A stretch of 64,000 bases of DNA, taken from NCBI GenBank assembly GCA_934504065.1, contig CAKSVQ010000002.1:1-64000 (forward strand). The letters run 5' to 3'. The position numbers and the translations under genes were made by a program. Numbering within the stretch: the stretch's first letter is position 1; the number at the start of each line of letters is the position of its first letter. This DNA comes from an uncultured Dysosmobacter sp. Lineage in GTDB: Bacteria; Bacillota; Clostridia; Oscillospirales; Oscillospiraceae. Positions 41,531 to 49,888 of this stretch are shown here, piece after piece. The notes beneath the pieces are model-generated. The model did not search any database and was not told the origin of the DNA. It saw only the letters and a program-made list of their open reading frames with translations.

Positions 41531-43712
41531 CAAAACGCAATGGGACAGCAGGAGGCTCATGCTTCCTGAGATCGTGGTCGGCATGGTTCTGCTGCTCATT
41601 ACCTTTGCCTTTTCCACGCGGGCGGATATGGCCACGGCGGAGCACCGACTGTATTCCACCGTGAAATATATGAAGGAGCAGTGCAACGCCAGCCAGCTCC
41701 GCGACCTTGCCTCGGAAGCAAAGAGCCTGCTCCGGGTCAGTGAGAGCGTTGCGATGATCCGCGGCCATCTGCATGACGCGGGGAGCGCAGACGCGGCCAC
41801 GCTGGAAGAGTGCGCGCAGACGTGCTTTTTAGACGGCGTTCTTCTGCTGGATGAAAACGGAGACGTGATCGGGCAGAATGCGTCCGCTCCGGTGGACGCC
41901 GGGGCCCTTCTTGCGCAGATGGACCTGCCCGCCCTGCTGGATACCCTGTCGTTTCCCGAGAAAGTCTATACCGCCCGCGTGGAAAACGCGGACGGCTCGC
42001 ACACGGATGTTGCCGCCGCAAGCTGCACCGATCGGCCGGAGATCCTTGTGGGGTATTACTGTACCTCCGCCCAGTATGCAAAGACCTTCAACAATTCCAT
42101 TTACCACCTTGTAAGCGGGTATGATCTGGACAGCAACGGCACGGTCGTCATCAGCAGCGCCAGCCATATCGTTGCCTCCAACAACGCATCGCTCATCGAC
42201 ACGGACATCGGCAGCACCAGAATTTTGCAGCGCATCATGGAGCGGGGGAGAGAGAACCACCTCATCCACGCGCGAAGCAGCGACCGCGCCATCGGCAGCG
42301 ATTTCGGGCTGATGGAAAAGAGCCAGAGCTACTACATCTATGCGTACATGACCGAGCGGGGCGTGTTTGACTCCACGCCCCGGAATTTGCTGTTTGTGCT
42401 GTTTTTGTATCTGTTCCTGCTCATTGTCCTGCACGCGGTGCAGTGGCAGATCGCGCGGGTCTATCAGCAAAAGCAGATGGAAGCGCAGCAAAAATATGCG
42501 CAGACGCTTCAGACCAAGAACGAAGAGCTGAAGGAGGTGGCCATTCAGGCGGAAAAGGCAAACGCCGCGAAAAGCAGCTTCCTCTCCCGGATGAGCCACG
42601 ACATCCGAACGCCGCTCAACGGCATCATCGGCCTGCTGGAGATCAGCACCGCCCACCCGGACGACCGGGAGCTGGTGGACCAGAACCGGGAGAAGATGCG
42701 CGTGTCGGCAGACCACCTGCTGTCCCTGCTCAACGACGTTCTGCAAATGAGCAAGCTGGAAAGCGGCGAGATCACGCTGGCCCATGAGTTGCTGGACCTC
42801 AACCGCCTTGCCGTTGAGGTGCTGACCATCATCGGCCAGAAGGCCGCGGAATCCGGCATCAACATGGAGCACGATCCCCGCTCCGACCCCGTTTCCATTC
42901 CGTGGGTCTACGGCAGTCCGCTGCACCTGCGGCAGGTATTCTTGAATATTTACACCAACTGCATCAAGTATAACAAGGTGGGCGGCTCCATCTCCACGCG
43001 GTTCCAGCTGGTGGAGAAAACGGACAAAACGGTGCGCTACCGCTGGACCGTTACAGACACCGGGATCGGCATGAGCGGGGAGTTTTTAAAGCACATCTTT
43101 GACCCCTTCACGCAGGAAAACGCGGATGCCCGCAGCGTCTATCAGGGGACGGGGCTGGGCATGGCCATTGTGAAGGGCCTTGTGGAGAGAATGGGCGGCA
43201 GCATCGAGGTCCGCAGCACCGTGGACGTGGGCTCAACCTTTGTGATCACCATCCCCTTTGAGATCGCGGAGCCTGTCCGGCATGACGCGGCCAAGGAGCG
43301 TGACGCGGAGCAGGCGGATATTCGCGGCGTGCGCCTGCTTCTGGCAGAGGATAACGACCTGAACGCGGAGATCGCGCAGATGCTTTTGGAGGATGCGGGC
43401 GCGGTCATCACCCGGGTGGGCGACGGGCAGCAGGCCGTGAGACTGTTCCGGGAGCAGCCCGCCGGGACCTTTGACGCCATTTTGATGGATGTGATGATGC
43501 CCGTGATGGACGGTCTGACGGCGACGAGAACCATCCGTGCCCTTGACCGCCCTGACGGCAGGACCATTCCCATCATCGCCATGACGGCAAACGCCTTTGC
43601 GGAGGACGCGGAAAAGTGTCTGGCCGCCGGGATGAACGCCCATCTTGCAAAGCCGCTGGATATGGAAAGGGCGATCGCGACGATCGCCCGGTATGTCCGA
43701 GCGGATGAATGA
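41520..43712 (+). CDS. Hybrid sensor histidine kinase / response regulator
   Basis: A 730-residue intact membrane kinase. TM1 is near residues 15-33, an extracellular sensor region of about 230 residues follows, TM2 is LLFVLFLYLFLLIVLHAVQW, then a coiled coil (QQKQMEAQQKYAQTLQTKNE). The HisKA phospho-acceptor is in SRMSHDIRTPLNG (near residue 360), HATPase boxes are NIYTNCIKYN, VTDTGIGM and GTGLGMAI, and the C-terminal receiver has LLLAEDNDLN and the Asp in AILMDVMMP. No DNA-binding output is fused, so the signal passes to another protein. Coupled to the binding lipoprotein upstream. Confidence 0.92.
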   Translation: MKLDKTQWDSRRLMLPEIVVGMVLLLITFAFSTRADMATAEHRLYSTVKYMKEQCNASQLRDLASEAKSLLRVSESVAMIRGHLHDAGSADAATLEECAQTCFLDGVLLLDENGDVIGQNASAPVDAGALLAQMDLPALLDTLSFPEKVYTARVENADGSHTDVAAASCTDRPEILVGYYCTSAQYAKTFNNSIYHLVSGYDLDSNGTVVISSASHIVASNNASLIDTDIGSTRILQRIMERGRENHLIHARSSDRAIGSDFGLMEKSQSYYIYAYMTERGVFDSTPRNLLFVLFLYLFLLIVLHAVQWQIARVYQQKQMEAQQKYAQTLQTKNEELKEVAIQAEKANAAKSSFLSRMSHDIRTPLNGIIGLLEISTAHPDDRELVDQNREKMRVSADHLLSLLNDVLQMSKLESGEITLAHELLDLNRLAVEVLTIIGQKAAESGINMEHDPRSDPVSIPWVYGSPLHLRQVFLNIYTNCIKYNKVGGSISTRFQLVEKTDKTVRYRWTVTDTGIGMSGEFLKHIFDPFTQENADARSVYQGTGLGMAIVKGLVERMGGSIEVRSTVDVGSTFVITIPFEIAEPVRHDAAKERDAEQADIRGVRLLLAEDNDLNAEIAQMLLEDAGAVITRVGDGQQAVRLFREQPAGTFDAILMDVMMPVMDGLTATRTIRALDRPDGRTIPIIAMTANAFAEDAEKCLAAGMNAHLAKPLDMERAIATIARYVRADE

Positions 43713-43772
43713 AAAAGCGCAGTTTTACCCATGCGTGTGGAACGCATCCGCCCTCTTGGGGGCGACGAACAG

Positions 43773-43799
43773 GACGGAGCCGCTGAACGCGGCTCCGTC
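43773..43799 (+). terminator. Terminator-like hairpin after the kinase gene
   Basis: GACGGAGCCGC pairs exactly with GCGGCTCCGTC around TGAAC; only TT follows. Confidence 0.6.
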
Positions 43800-43824
43800 T
43801 TGCAGCTTGTCGAGAAACCGCTTT

Positions 43825-44124
43825 ATGCACGTGGCTTACGTGGATGAAAACACTTCCCAAAGGATCAGCCCGGCAGCGCCAAAGTATCAATTTGATACTT
43901 TGGACTGCTCACTGGAGGAATTGGCAGTTCTGAAATGGATCGCAAGGAATCCGGCTATCCGACAGCAGGAGCTTGCAAACGCAACGGGGAAGTCCATTGC
44001 GACCGTGAAACGAATTATGAAGTCCCTGCAGGATAAACACTATCTTCGCAGGGAAAATGGCAAAAGGCATGGCAAGTGGGAAATACTGATGGAGGGGCCC
44101 GTAAACGCAGATAGAGAAGAGTGA
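43825..44124 (+). pseudogene. 3' remnant of an AlbA_2-type DNA-binding protein
   Basis: About 99 codons remain. The product (RISPAAPKYQFDTLDCSLEE, then a winged helix AIRQQELANATGKSIATVKR with SLQDKHYLRRENGKRHGKWE) matches the C-terminal end of ATP-binding/AlbA_2 (Schlafen-like) regulators, which are normally 400-500 residues. The N-terminal domain is absent. No ribosome site precedes the first ATG. Probably inactive. Confidence 0.6.
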
Positions 44125-44134
44125 CAGCACACAG

Positions 44135-44169
44135 CCATCGGCATATCCGATCAACGGTTATGCCGATGG
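44135..44169 (+). terminator. Intrinsic terminator
   Basis: CCATCGGCATA and its complement TATGCCGATGG across a 13-base loop, followed by TTGTTTCATTTTT, just after the remnant's stop. Confidence 0.7.
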
Positions 44170-44351
44170 TTGTTTCATTTTTGCTGCATTTCGGGGGGAA
44201 TATTGAGAAAAATATTGCCAGTGCGTTGCTTGGGTTCTATCTATATTGCTGGTTCTACCCCAACATATTGGCGTGGGTTCGGGGCCCAAATTGTTATGTA
44301 CAGGCGTTTTACTTATACGATTAAATTATATCTGAAATTATTGGATAAATT

Positions 44352-44385
44352 CATAAATTCATCAGTTATAACTGATGAATTTATG
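44352..44385. promoter_or_regulatory. 34-bp perfect palindrome upstream of an ATPase gene
   Basis: The 17 bases CATAAATTCATCAGTTA are followed at once by their exact complement. It ends about 70 bases before the ATPase start, next to a possible promoter (TTAAAC, 17-base spacer, TACACT). It could be an operator for a dimeric regulator or a terminator stem; the TA-centred perfect symmetry favours an operator. Confidence 0.65.
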
Positions 44386-44455
44386 GTTTCTGCATTAAAC
44401 TTCACCTGTAAATGTGCTACACTATGGTCAAACATGGAAAGGGGGGCTAAGCTCT

Positions 44456-45659
44456 ATGATCAAACGCGAACTGTATATGAGCCGTATCCGTCCGTTTATC
44501 GGAACGGAGCTGATCAAGGTTATGACGGGTATTCGCCGCTGCGGGAAGTCTGTCATGTTGGAACTGATCAAACAGGAGATCACGGAGTCCGGTGTCAGCC
44601 CGACGCAGTTTATCTCCATCAACTTTGAAGATATGAGCTATTCCCATCTGCAAACCGCGCAGGCTCTGCACGACGAGATCACCAGAAGAGCCGTAGCCAT
44701 GGAGGGCAAGGTCTATTTGTTTTTTGATGAAATACAGGAGGTCAGGGATTGGGAAAAGTGTATCAACTCTCTCCGTGTTTCGCTGGATTGTGACATCTAC
44801 ATCACTGGGTCAAACGTAAAGCTGCTGTCCGGCGAGCTTGCGACGACGGTATGTGGAGTTTGTGATCTATCCGTTTTCCTTTGGGGAGTTTATGGAGCTG
44901 TACCGTTCGATTGTTCCCAATGAGACGGTTCAGCAGTGTTTTCAAAAGTATCTGCTTGCCGGAGGGATGCCTTACCTCGCAAATCTCCGTTATGCGGATG
45001 CTCCGTCCAGGCAATATCTTCACGATCTGTTTAACTCTGTCCAGCTCAAGGACATTGTAAAGCGGAATAAAATCCGGGATGTTGATTTGCTGGAACGGAT
45101 TATTGCCTATGTGATCGCCAATGTGGGAACGACCTTCTCTGCGACCTCTCTTGCAAAGTTCCTGAAAAGCGAGCAGCGCACCGTTGCCCCGGAAACCATT
45201 TTGAACTATATCAAATACTGCTGCGAGGCTTACCTGTTCTATCAGGTGAAGCGGGAAGATTTGCAGGGAAAACAGATCCTTGCCTCCAACGAAAAGTATT
45301 ATATTGCCGATCATGGCATCCGCGAAGCTGTGTTCGGCGGCAATATGCGGGACATCAATCTCATTTTGGAGAATATCGTATATCTGGAATTGCTCCGCCG
45401 AGGCTATCAAGTGACGGTTGGCAGAACGGGTGATAAGGAAATTGACTTTGTATGCGATAAACGCGGCGAAAAGCTGTATGTTCAGGTCACGTATCTGCTG
45501 GCATCGGAAGAAACAGTCAATCAGGAATTTGGCGTGTATGACAGTATCCGCGATAACTTCCCGAAGTATGTCGTTTCCCTTGATGAGTTCGACATGAGCC
45601 GAAATGGCATCAAGCATCGGAATATCCGCGATTTCCTTTTAGCTGAGGAATGGAACTGA
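44456..45659 (+). pseudogene. AAA/DUF4143 ATPase, frameshifted by a small deletion
   Basis: Starts MIKRELYMSRIRPFI. Walker A is in TGIRRCGKSVMLELI and Walker B in VYLFFDEIQEV. After YITGSNVKLLSGELAT (about 44843) the frame breaks: the expected Tyr-Leu-Ala-Gly-Arg-type joint is missing some 11 bases, and the protein resumes in another frame with YVEFVIYPFSFGEFMELYR. The remaining DUF4143 part is complete, ending with KEIDFVCDKRGEKLYVQVTY. Without frameshifting, only a truncated ATPase domain would be made. Recent loss is likely because both halves are otherwise clean. Confidence 0.8.
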
Positions 45660-45711
45660 ATATGAAACCCGGCGTCACGTCAAATGGCGCGATGCTGGGC
45701 TTCTTTGTACA

Positions 45712-45744
45712 GTCGCGCCCCGCAAGGGGCGCGTGGATTGAAAT
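45712..45744 (+). CRISPR. Solitary type I-C-like CRISPR repeat
   Basis: A 33-base unit beginning GTCGCGCCCCGCAAGGGGCG and ending GTGGATTGAAAT. The inner palindrome GCGCCCC/GGGGCGC and the ATTGAAAT end are the hallmarks of type I-C repeats. About 35 bases of spacer-like sequence follow, then a degenerate copy (GCTGCGCCCCTTTGCGGG, 45778 on). No cas gene is in the window. A relic array or a stray repeat. Confidence 0.65.
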
Positions 45745-45811
45745 ATCCAGCAGGTAACCATCGGATCGTCCTTCTTGGCTGCGCCCCTTTGCGGGCTACC
45801 CCTCACACAAC

Positions 45812-45859
45812 AAAAGCGCAAATATAAAACACTCATCGGTGTTTTGTATTTGCGCTTTT
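45812..45859. terminator. Bidirectional terminator
   Basis: A 21-base arm (AAAAGCGCAAATATAAAACA plus C) pairs with its complement (one G-U) around a 6-base loop. It closes the minus-strand operon that begins at 48901. Confidence 0.8.
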
Positions 45860-45871
45860 TACGTTTTCCAC

Positions 45872-47161
45872 TTACTTCCCGGCTCCATCCGCCCCGACGA
45901 CGGTGATGGTATTGCGCAGCATTCCCATCCAGCAGGAATAGGGATAGCTGCCCGGGCTCTCCGGTGTGAAGCGGATCGTGTTTTCGCCCGCTTCCAGCTT
46001 GATCTGCTGGTTGAACGCGGGAAGGACGATCTCGTTGTTGCAGCCGTTCAGGCTTTCCTCGTCGGCCACGATCGTCCACACCACCGGGATGCCCTGCGCC
46101 ACCTGAATGTTGTCAAACCCGTTGGAGCGGAGGCGCGTGGTCACATACTGCGTGCCGCCGTCCTGGACGGCGGTAACGGCGGTCTCGCCGCCGCTGGCTG
46201 CGCCCGGGAGCAGGATGCCCGCCAGCGCCAGATTATTCTGCACGGTGAACAGCCCCAGCAGCACCAGCAGCGCCGCGCCGAGCTGAAGCATCCACCTGCG
46301 CCAGCTGGCCTTGAGTGTGCTGGCGGCGGTTCCGAACAGAAGAATCAGCGGGATGGTGCCAAGGCAGAAGAAAAACATGGATGCGGCCCCGGCGAAAAAG
46401 CTGCCGCTGGCGATGGCGTAAAGCTGCATGGATTGCAGCGGCCCGCAGGGCATCAGTCCATTGACAAGGCCCATGGAAAAGGAGCCGTGCCGCCGAAGGG
46501 CGGCAAGAGCCTTCTGCGCGGCCTTCGGCAGCCGGAGGGAGGGCAGGGAAACGCCGCCCAGCATACAAATGCCCATCGCCAGCATGAGTAGGCCCGCCAG
46601 AAGGCCCACCGTCCCGCGCACCCGGAGCGTGATGGCGGCCTTTTCGCCCACCAGACCCAGCACCCCGCCGATCAGCGTATAGCTGGTCAGCCGTCCCAGA
46701 TTGTAAAGCGCGCTGCCGCGCAAGGGGCTTTGGTGGCCGCCCTGCATACTCTGGGCCAGATTCAGCCCGCCGCACATGGCGATGCAGTGCACCGAGGTCA
46801 AAAGCCCCACCAGAACCAGCGCGGCATAGCCCATCTGCGCCCCGCTGACCGTGGGGAAGCGCTGGAAAAATTCCGTCCACCCCAGCTGCCGGGCGATCAC
46901 AAAAAGCCCCAGCAGGATCACCAGCAGGTAGATGCCGTCGCCCCTGCGCCGGGGGCTTTGCGTGACGGAGTATCCGGCCTCCTCCACGGCCCGGATGACC
47001 GCCTCTTCCGTGCAGGGCGCATCGTAGGAGACGCGCAGCTGCCCGCGTTTCCGGTCGGCGCGGGCCGTGCCGCAGCCCTCCAGCCGCCGGACCGCGTGTT
47101 CCACTGTCCGCTCACAGCCGGAGCAGGTCATCCCCTCAATATAAAATGTCTGCTCTTTCAT
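45872..47161 (-). CDS. HMA / TauE-SafE-like membrane / cupredoxin-like fusion protein
   Basis: A 429-residue inner-membrane protein. ATG 47161 is chosen because it opens directly into the HMA domain: FYIEGMTCSGCERTVEHAV, with the metal CxxC. A polytopic middle follows, of the SafE/DsbD type (LTSVHCIAMCGGLN, GLVNGLMPCGPLQSMQLYA with cysteines in membrane segments). The C-terminus is cupredoxin-like (FTPESPGSYPYSCWMGM, a Cys-Met copper pattern). This architecture is linked to copper delivery or export. It is the third gene of an operon with a DUF2318 protein and a PLP enzyme. Confidence 0.82.
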   Translation of the reverse strand: MKEQTFYIEGMTCSGCERTVEHAVRRLEGCGTARADRKRGQLRVSYDAPCTEEAVIRAVEEAGYSVTQSPRRRGDGIYLLVILLGLFVIARQLGWTEFFQRFPTVSGAQMGYAALVLVGLLTSVHCIAMCGGLNLAQSMQGGHQSPLRGSALYNLGRLTSYTLIGGVLGLVGEKAAITLRVRGTVGLLAGLLMLAMGICMLGGVSLPSLRLPKAAQKALAALRRHGSFSMGLVNGLMPCGPLQSMQLYAIASGSFFAGAASMFFFCLGTIPLILLFGTAASTLKASWRRWMLQLGAALLVLLGLFTVQNNLALAGILLPGAASGGETAVTAVQDGGTQYVTTRLRSNGFDNIQVAQGIPVVWTIVADEESLNGCNNEIVLPAFNQQIKLEAGENTIRFTPESPGSYPYSCWMGMLRNTITVVGADGAGK

Positions 47162-47174
47162 GAAGGTCTCCGGC

Positions 47175-47702
47175 TCAGAACTTCTTCCAGTTTTCAAAGC
47201 GGGGGGCATTTTCCTCTAAAAAGGAATGGGGAACGGTCAGCGTGCCGTCCTCTTCCTCATAGACTTCCGCTGTGATGGGCACCGGGTCGCACCCGCCGCT
47301 GACGATGCCCACCGCGGTGGAGGCAAAGCGGTTATGGCAGTTCTGGCAGACGAAATCGTCTCCGTCCTGCTCAAAATAGGCGTAGGGTGAGCCGTTGCAC
47401 ACCTGACAGGTGTTCAGGGCCAGCCGCACCGTGTCGTCAGAGGCCCGCACCGCCAGCACCTGCACGGTGATGCCGCCCGCGTCATAGTCGAAAAAGCTGG
47501 CCGTGGTCCCGATCTCCTCCGTGCGCACGGTCAAATCGCTTCCGGAGGAGACCGAGGTCTCCGTTGTGCTGCTGCTTCCGGCGCCCTGTTCGGTGTGCTT
47601 CGGCAGGGCCGTTACGGCAAGGGCGGCAAGCAGCACCAGCCCTGCCGCCACAGCCAGAGGATTCACGCGCCGCTTGGCGGCTTTGGATGCCTGTTTCTTC
47701 AT
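47175..47702 (-). CDS. DUF2318 domain membrane-anchored protein
   Basis: A 175-residue protein: basic N-terminus, one membrane helix (LAVAAGLVLLAALAVTAL), a Ser/Thr linker and an outer domain with two CxxC pairs, ALNTCQVCNGSPYAYFEQDGD and DFVCQNCHNRF. These are the DUF2318 signature, a family found beside metal and thiol-redox membrane proteins. It overlaps the PLP-enzyme gene by 4 bases and precedes the HMA protein by 13 bases. Likely a metal or redox partner of the latter; the exact role is unknown. Confidence 0.85.
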   Translation of the reverse strand: MKKQASKAAKRRVNPLAVAAGLVLLAALAVTALPKHTEQGAGSSSTTETSVSSGSDLTVRTEEIGTTASFFDYDAGGITVQVLAVRASDDTVRLALNTCQVCNGSPYAYFEQDGDDFVCQNCHNRFASTAVGIVSGGCDPVPITAEVYEEEDGTLTVPHSFLEENAPRFENWKKF

Positions 47703-48901
47703 TTCGCTACCTCAAGTCCGGTTTTTTCCAGCGCCTGCTTCAAATCGCCGATGATGTCCTCCGCGTCCTCAATGCCCACGGAGAAGCGGAAAAAGCCGTT
47801 ATGGAACTCCGCGGGATAGAGATACTGCCGCTCGTCGTTTTCACCGAGGAACACGATCAGGCTTTCATCATGTCCTAGCGATACGGCGGAGGTGATGATT
47901 CTTAAGTGGCTGACGAACTTATTGTGGGTGTCGTGGTCCGCCTTCAGTCCAAAGGACAGCACGCCGCCAAAGCCGGGGGCCATCTGCTTTTTCGCCACGT
48001 CATGGCCCTTATGGCTCTCCAGCCCCGGATAGGCCACAAAGCTGACGCAGGGCTGCTTTTCCAGCCACCGGGCCACGGCCATGGCGTTTTCGTTGTGCTG
48101 GCGCATCCGCAGCGGCAGCGTAACGGAGCCGCGCATGATGAGCCACGCGTTAAAGGGGCTGATGGTCCCGCCCAGGTTCACCTGAGACTGGGCGCGGATC
48201 TGGTCCAGGTATTCCGTTTTACCGATGATAGCGCCGCCCATGGAGTCCCCGTGGCCATTGATGTACTTGGTCAGGCTCTCCACCGTGAAGTCCGCGCCCA
48301 GCTCAATGGGCCGCTGGTTGAAGGGGGAGGCAAAGGTGTTGTCCACGCTTAAAAGCGCCCCGTGCCGATGGGCGATTTCCGCGATAGCGGCAATGTCCGA
48401 GATCATCAACGTGGGGTTGCCCGGCGTTTCGATGTGGATGAGCTTGGTGTTGGGGCGGATGGCCGCCTCCACATTGGCGGGGTCGGTGGTGTCCACAAGG
48501 GTGGTCTCCACGCCGAATTTGTTGTTCAGCAGTTCGTTCAGCAGGCGGTAGACCGCGATGTAGGTGACGCTGGAGAAGATCACATGGTCGCCCTTGTTCA
48601 GCAGGGCGAAAAACAGCCCGCTGAGGGCCGCCACGCCGGAGGCCAGCACCACGCAGTCCTCGCCGCCTTCCAGCGACGCCACGCGCTCCTGCAAGTATTT
48701 CTGGTTGGTGCCGCCGTTGCGGGTATAGAGATTGGCCCCGGCGCTGGACCAGTTCATATCCGTGGGGTCATAGGGCAGGGCATAGCTGTTGGCCATGGTG
48801 ATGGGGCGCTTGATGGCGCCGCTGTCCTTGTCCACCTCGTTGCCCGCGTGCACGGCGCGGGTGGCAAATTTCAGTTGGGTGTTGTTTTCCTGCGTTGACA
48901 T
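47699..48901 (-). CDS. Trans-sulfuration-type PLP enzyme (Met gamma-lyase / cystathionine gamma-synthase family)
   Basis: A 400-residue fold-type I Cys/Met metabolism enzyme; ATG 48901 is preceded by AAAGGACGGGATTACCC. Typical elements: LYTRNGGTNQKYLQERVASLEGGE, the SVDNTFASPF aspartate, the Schiff-base lysine in VESLTKYINGHGDSMGG, and the C-terminal FFRFSVGIEDAEDII. Members act on homoserine esters, cystathionine or methionine. Cotranscription with copper- and thiol-type membrane proteins is unusual and may mean release of sulfide or thiols. The exact reaction cannot be decided by eye. Confidence 0.88.
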   Translation of the reverse strand: MSTQENNTQLKFATRAVHAGNEVDKDSGAIKRPITMANSYALPYDPTDMNWSSAGANLYTRNGGTNQKYLQERVASLEGGEDCVVLASGVAALSGLFFALLNKGDHVIFSSVTYIAVYRLLNELLNNKFGVETTLVDTTDPANVEAAIRPNTKLIHIETPGNPTLMISDIAAIAEIAHRHGALLSVDNTFASPFNQRPIELGADFTVESLTKYINGHGDSMGGAIIGKTEYLDQIRAQSQVNLGGTISPFNAWLIMRGSVTLPLRMRQHNENAMAVARWLEKQPCVSFVAYPGLESHKGHDVAKKQMAPGFGGVLSFGLKADHDTHNKFVSHLRIITSAVSLGHDESLIVFLGENDERQYLYPAEFHNGFFRFSVGIEDAEDIIGDLKQALEKTGLEVAK

Positions 48902-49105
48902 GGGTAATCCCGTCCTTTGCTTTCCATTAACATAGTATAGTTGTGGGTATATGCATCGTAACACACCGAAGCGCCTCTGTCAACCGCAATGTGGAAAGAG
49001 GCACAGGGGATGCGGCAGAAAAATTTCCCTTGCATGGATGCAGGGAATGTGATACGATAAAAGTGCAATCGCAAGTGAACTTATAAATAATAAGGGGGAA
49101 AAGAT

Positions 49106-49798
49106 TTGCCAAAGGGAAAATTGCTGGATGGGCTGGTGACCCAGCAGAAGGTGCTGCGGGCTGCGGTGGCGCTGTTTCTGGAAAAGGGCTATACCAGAAC
49201 CACCACGGGCGAGATCGCAAAGGCGGCGGGGATTGGGCAAAGCTCCTTTTTCCACGTCTTTCCCAGTAAAGAGGCGCTGCTTTTAGAGCTGGTGCAGCGG
49301 ATGTTCGGCGGGCAGTTCGACCTTGCCGGGCAGCACAGCGGCATGGAGAACCCTGTGTTTCTCTACGCCGTGGAAACGGCGCTCCAGCTCCACATCACGG
49401 AGCTGACGGAGCCGCTGCGGGAGCTGTATGTGGTGGGCTATACCCTGCCCACGACATCCGCCTATATCTACCGCAGCACGGCAAAGCGTTTGCAGGCCAT
49501 CTTCGGCCCCTATCTGCCATCCGCCCAGCCCAAGGACTTTTACGAGATGGAGATCGCGTCGGCCGGCATCATGCGGGGCTTCATGTCCGTGCCGTGCGAC
49601 CTGTATTTTACCATCGAAGCCAAGATCGCCCGCTTCCTCGACTGCGCGCTCAAGCTCTACGACGTACCGGAGGAGAAGCGGCAGGCGGTCACGGCGGCGG
49701 TGCTCCGGCTGGACCTGCACGCCATGGCGGCGGGCATCATTCAAAAGACCGTGCAGCAGGCCGAAGTGGGCTTCGAGGCCCTTATACCGGAGAAATAA
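49106..49798 (+). CDS. TetR family transcriptional regulator
   Basis: A 230-residue regulator that begins with TTG at 49106 after AAGGGGGAAAAGAT. The N-terminal helix-turn-helix is clear (VLRAAVALFLEKGYTRTTTGEIAKAAGIGQSSFFHVFPSKEALL in outline); the C-terminal ligand domain is diverged. It is divergent from the PLP-enzyme operon, with about 200 bases between starts, so that operon is the likely target. The effector is unknown. Confidence 0.88.
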   Translation: MPKGKLLDGLVTQQKVLRAAVALFLEKGYTRTTTGEIAKAAGIGQSSFFHVFPSKEALLLELVQRMFGGQFDLAGQHSGMENPVFLYAVETALQLHITELTEPLRELYVVGYTLPTTSAYIYRSTAKRLQAIFGPYLPSAQPKDFYEMEIASAGIMRGFMSVPCDLYFTIEAKIARFLDCALKLYDVPEEKRQAVTAAVLRLDLHAMAAGIIQKTVQQAEVGFEALIPEK

Positions 49799-49805
49799 GT
49801 TTTTC

Positions 49806-49840
49806 GGGGGGATATCCCCCTGATGCATCCAATGGATGCA
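49806..49840 (+). terminator. Two short hairpins after the TetR gene
   Basis: GGGGG-ATAT-CCCCC, then TGCATCC/GGATGCA around AAT, followed after a few bases by a pyrimidine-rich stretch. Probable end of the TetR transcript. Confidence 0.45.
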
Positions 49841-49888
49841 CTGCACACTTTCCTTTTATTTTCAGACATTTGAGCAGGAGGAACGAGT

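Noticed and set aside
45675-46079. 134-codon minus-strand frame with a peptide like FQSTRPLRGATV
   Set aside because: This peptide is the known artefact of translating a type I-C CRISPR repeat; it supports the repeat, not a gene.
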